Part shown: one piece after another, positions 14,391 through 17,043 of the stretch
How the letters are laid out: each line of letters starts with the position of its first letter
How positions within the stretch are numbered: position 1 is the first letter of the stretch
NCBI GenBank assembly: GCA_937952445.1
Contig: CALGAA010000056.1
Span: forward strand, 1 to 17,043
DNA from: an uncultured Bacteroidota bacterium
GTDB lineage: Bacteria > Bacteroidota > Bacteroidia > Chitinophagales > Saprospiraceae
Direction: 5' to 3'
DNA: 17,043 bases
Notes under the pieces: generated by a model
Seen by the model: only the letters and a program-made list of their open reading frames with translations
Databases searched by the model: none
Told to the model about the DNA's origin: nothing
Position numbers and translations under genes: made by a program

Positions 14391-15293
14391 ATGACCGTGA
14401 AAACCAACTTACTATTATCCCTAATCCTGGCGGTTGCGATGTCGATGACATCTTGTGTGAGCAAGAAAAAATACACCGCCCTTCAGGAGCAATTGGAACA
14501 AGAGAAACGGGATTGTGAGCAGGAAATTGCTTCAATCCTGGCCCAAAAGGAGGACGTGGACCGACGATTGGTGGATCTTAACTCTCAATTAACACAATCT
14601 CGAGCTGCTGCTACAAGCAATCAGGATCGTGTCAAAGAATTGCAAGCAGAAATCGATTATTTGAAGAAGACCAACACAAGCCTGCTGGGCCGATTGGAGG
14701 AACTTTCCGTATTGAGTCGAACCGGTGCCGAAAGCATCCGTCAATCTCTCGATGCACTGGATCGCCAGGGTAGGTATATTCAGGATTTGAATACCACCAT
14801 GCGACGAAAGGATTCCTTGAATTTGGTGCTGGTTCAGAAATTGAAAAGATCGCTTTCTGATGTGAACGATGAAGATGTCAACGTTGAGGTTAAGAAAGGC
14901 GTGGTTTATATATCCCTATCAGACAAATTGTTGTTCCGAAGCGGAAGTACGGCGATTACCTCAGAAGCCAACTCCGTATTGGGTAAAATTGCAAAGATCG
15001 TAAACGATCATTCAGAGTTTGATATTCTGGTAGAAGGACATACTGATACCGTACCGATTGCAACAGAATGTATTAAGGACAACTGGGATTTGAGTGTCCT
15101 GCGTGCTACGTCGATCGTGCGTGAACTGCAGACGAAGCATGGCATCATGCCTGAACGGATGACTGCAGGTGGACGTGGTGAATACATCGAAAAAGCGACC
15201 AACGATACCGCAGATGGACGGGCCCTGAACCGACGTACGGAGATTATTGTATTGCCTAAACTGGATCAGTACTTCAGTTTGATGGCACCCTAA
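14391..15293 (+). CDS. OmpA-family lipoprotein with coiled coil
   Basis: A 300-residue envelope protein. The N-terminal signal ends in a lipobox-like MTSC (Cys22), suggesting outer-membrane lipidation. Residues about 25-110 form a coiled coil rich in Glu, Gln and Lys, a spacer across the periplasm. The C-terminal OmpA/MotB peptidoglycan-binding domain (about 165-285) is complete: LLFRSGSTAIT, ILVEGHTDTVPI, NWDLSVLRA with the diaminopimelate-contacting Asp233 and Arg238, RMTAGGRGEY, and RALNRRTEIIV. It therefore likely tethers the outer membrane to peptidoglycan. It stands alone and ends at a good terminator. No flagellar genes are present, so a MotB role is unlikely. Confidence 0.93.
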   Translation: MTVKTNLLLSLILAVAMSMTSCVSKKKYTALQEQLEQEKRDCEQEIASILAQKEDVDRRLVDLNSQLTQSRAAATSNQDRVKELQAEIDYLKKTNTSLLGRLEELSVLSRTGAESIRQSLDALDRQGRYIQDLNTTMRRKDSLNLVLVQKLKRSLSDVNDEDVNVEVKKGVVYISLSDKLLFRSGSTAITSEANSVLGKIAKIVNDHSEFDILVEGHTDTVPIATECIKDNWDLSVLRATSIVRELQTKHGIMPERMTAGGRGEYIEKATNDTADGRALNRRTEIIVLPKLDQYFSLMAP

Positions 15294-15322
15294 AGGGATA
15301 AACTTATTCGAATGATATATGG

Positions 15323-15357
15323 AGCGGATCGACTTTATGGTTGATCCGCTTTTTTTT
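15323..15357 (+). terminator. Rho-independent terminator after the OmpA-like gene
   Basis: An 11-bp stem with one G-T pair: AGCGGATCGAC (15323-15333) with GTTGATCCGCT (15340-15350) around a 6-base loop, then seven T. The T-tract also contains the stop codon of the convergent secreted-protein gene (15356-15358). There is no T-tract on the minus side, so it mainly serves the + strand. Confidence 0.9.
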
Positions 15358-17043
15358 ATCGCAATATCAATAGTTCACCCCTTCGATAGAACCATTCCCC
15401 ATTCACCATCCAGGAAATTTCGTACACAAACACCCCTACATCTGTCGAATTTTGAATGGATTGACCATCCCATTCAATTGAATCACCAGGAATATCAGCC
15501 GTGGATTTGCTGTGAACCAGATTCCCCCATCGATCGTATATTTTGAATTCGATATGAGAACTTTTATCCGGTAGTCTGATTCGCCACACATCGTTTATGC
15601 CGTCATGATTTGGGGAGAATGCATTGGGAAATGTTGAGCTGGAATTACGACATGGATTGTTTACGTTGAAGACCGTAATACATCCTTCAGGATGTTGGAT
15701 TTGGATAGGGATGCTGTCTCCCGGATTTTGAAGCCGTATTTCCATTGAATCCACTCCAGCACGAGGGATCATTTGATATGTACGATGGTTTACTGATAGA
15801 TTCAGCGGAAATTGATTTGTGGTAATATCAAATCGGATCAGGGCTTTTACACCTCCTGATAGCTCATCTTCTTCACATTTTCGTATTTGAAAGTCATTGA
15901 TTTTGATGACGCAATTATCAGTTGGGAATTTCATACAATTTACCGGCCGATGTAAGGGGATTAGCTTTTGACAATCAGGATGATATTCCGGTTTTACGGT
16001 GAGCATTTTTCCGATATCCTCCTCGTGAAATGGGCCAATGGGTAGGTCGTTTTGTGCGGGAATAATATCGAGGATTTCATTCCTATATTCTATCCGATAC
16101 AAATGGTGAACGGAGAGATCCCGCGACTCGAGAAAATAATAGAACAGGAATTGGCCATCCGGGGTTTTGCTACACGAATCTCTGAGACGAACATCCCAAT
16201 CACAGGGTTTAGAGCATGTCACCGGAGGGGTGATCGTCACCATGGAATTACAAGTACTGTCCAGCGCATCGGTGATTTTGAGATGTAGACTACCGGAAGC
16301 GATGGGGATGGGTTTGGAATGCATGGTTTTATTGTAAATTCCATTTCGGGACTCATTACTACTCCATCCCGTAGATGTATTCACTCCGGTGACCAGTAGG
16401 TCAAAAGTAAACATATCGTCAGTAGTATCTCTCGGAGTTCCATTGTCGTGGCACTTAATATCCTGAACCGATGCTTCCAACCTGCATTCATTCGAGCATG
16501 CCGGAGGTGGGTTGACGTAGAGGGTGGTTTGGCAGTCGGGATTCTCTATATCCCTGATCATAATCTGTTTTGTTCCATCAGATACGGGAAGTGGGCCAAA
16601 GGAGACAAGCGTATCGTATCCTCCTGTCATACCTTTGTCTGAAATCCAGCTACCCGCGGTGTTCTTACCTGTAATTTCCACATCGAAGGTAAACTTGTCA
16701 TCGATGGAATCTGTAGGTGTGCCATTGTTCTGGCATTGGATATTGGAAATGATAGCCGAAATGCCGCAGATATTGGAGCACGTTGATGGCGGTTTGATGG
16801 AAACAGTGGTCAGGCAATTTGCGTCATTTTCGTCCATCAAAGTCCAACTTTTTTCGCCTTCTGCAATGGGGTATGGACCGAATGTGGCAGTGGTGCCGTA
16901 TCCTCCGGCCAGACCTCCATCATCAGATACCCAACCGCCGGAAGTGTTGGCACCCCTGACGGTCAGATCAAAGGTGTAGGTGTCGTCGGTGGGATCGGTG
17001 GGACTGCCATTGTCCTGGCATTGAATATTCGAGACGGTGGCGG
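15356..17043 (-). CDS. T9SS type B cargo with Cys-rich repeats (5' end cut off)
   Basis: The frame is open from the stop at 15356 to the window edge, so 561 residues are seen and the N-terminus is missing. Apparent starts such as the TTG at 16840 lie inside a repeat and are not real. The last 95 residues (15359-15643) are the gliding-motility-associated C-terminal domain: FPNAFSPNHDGINDVW, FKIYDRWGNLV, WDG, VFVYEISW, RGELLILR. This domain directs type IX secretion to the surface or medium. Upstream are three 94-95-residue repeats with the pattern IxCxxNGTPxDxxDDxFTFD, VTGxNTxxxW, then DCxTxVxIxPPxxCSxxC. Below them are two more divergent segments with the same spaced cysteines (ending HRPVNC and NVNNPC). 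Substrate or adhesion role unknown. Confidence 0.9.
   Translation of the reverse strand, partial: ATVSNIQCQDNGSPTDPTDDTYTFDLTVRGANTSGGWVSDDGGLAGGYGTTATFGPYPIAEGEKSWTLMDENDANCLTTVSIKPPSTCSNICGISAIISNIQCQNNGTPTDSIDDKFTFDVEITGKNTAGSWISDKGMTGGYDTLVSFGPLPVSDGTKQIMIRDIENPDCQTTLYVNPPPACSNECRLEASVQDIKCHDNGTPRDTTDDMFTFDLLVTGVNTSTGWSSNESRNGIYNKTMHSKPIPIASGSLHLKITDALDSTCNSMVTITPPVTCSKPCDWDVRLRDSCSKTPDGQFLFYYFLESRDLSVHHLYRIEYRNEILDIIPAQNDLPIGPFHEEDIGKMLTVKPEYHPDCQKLIPLHRPVNCMKFPTDNCVIKINDFQIRKCEEDELSGGVKALIRFDITTNQFPLNLSVNHRTYQMIPRAGVDSMEIRLQNPGDSIPIQIQHPEGCITVFNVNNPCRNSSSTFPNAFSPNHDGINDVWRIRLPDKSSHIEFKIYDRWGNLVHSKSTADIPGDSIEWDGQSIQNSTDVGVFVYEISWMVNGEWFYRRGELLILR
16202..17041 (-). repeat. Three tandem 94-95-residue Cys-containing protein repeats
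   Basis: Units at 16202-16483, 16484-16765 and 16766-17041 (the last cut by the window edge). Conserved: IQC/IKC, DNGTP, DD-FTFD, TG-NT, a Trp, GGY or similar, FGP-P, a DC, and PP-x-x-CS-x-x-C. The four cysteines per unit suggest disulfides in the exported protein. Units diverge more toward the C-terminus; the outermost two share motifs such as WxSD and GGY that are changed in the third. Confidence 0.85.

Noticed and set aside
16838..16840. TTG start for the secreted protein at 16840
   Set aside because: The frame is open to the window edge and the preceding 67 codons continue the same repeat, so the gene starts outside the window.

Overview
The window looks like a chromosomal stretch from a member of the Bacteroidota, most likely a marine or activated-sludge type near the Saprospiria. 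The phylum call rests on several features: a DUF4293 membrane protein starting MIQRIQT, a multi-repeat OstA-like protein, a Bacteroidota-style GltX and ClpS, a secreted protein ending in the gliding-motility-associated (type IX secretion, type B) C-terminal domain, and several TAnnTTTG promoter boxes with little Shine-Dalgarno signal. The class-level guess is inference.

Layout. Positions 1-209 hold no gene that I can see. A DUF4293 gene (-) and an OstA-like gene (+) diverge from about 680-885. The OstA-like gene ends at a strong bidirectional terminator shared with a convergent ECF sigma factor gene (-). A UvrA paralogue (+) is followed by an alpha/beta hydrolase of the monoacylglycerol lipase type (+). 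After a 302-base spacer carrying a hairpin-rich dispersed repeat comes clpS-aat (-), a translationally coupled pair for the Leu/Phe N-degron pathway. Diverging from clpS are an EamA-family transporter and an O-methyltransferase (both +). A second, 477-base, gene-free spacer (10726-11202) holds a degenerate 90-bp tandem repeat and a second copy of the hairpin-rich element. Next are a YkvA/DUF1232 gene and a NodB-type polysaccharide deacetylase (both -). Diverging from the deacetylase are gltX and a small conserved-looking gene (+). An OmpA-like lipoprotein (+) then ends at a good terminator. The window closes inside a large T9SS cargo gene (-) whose N-terminus lies beyond 17043.

Functionally this is mostly housekeeping and envelope material: LPS transport, outer-membrane anchoring, peptidoglycan or polysaccharide editing, secretion, DNA repair, tRNA charging and regulated proteolysis. 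The clearest functional unit is clpS-aat: Aat makes Leu/Phe N-degrons and ClpS hands them to the ClpA-type unfoldase. ClpA is not in the window.

I found no phage, insertion sequence, CRISPR array, tRNA or rRNA. The most unusual material is non-coding: two copies of a composite palindromic element with compensatory stem changes, a 90-base-period repeat, and two promoter boxes placed so that the transcript would begin at or next to the start codon. The strongest protein-level oddity is a UvrA that has lost one CxxC half of its first zinc module.
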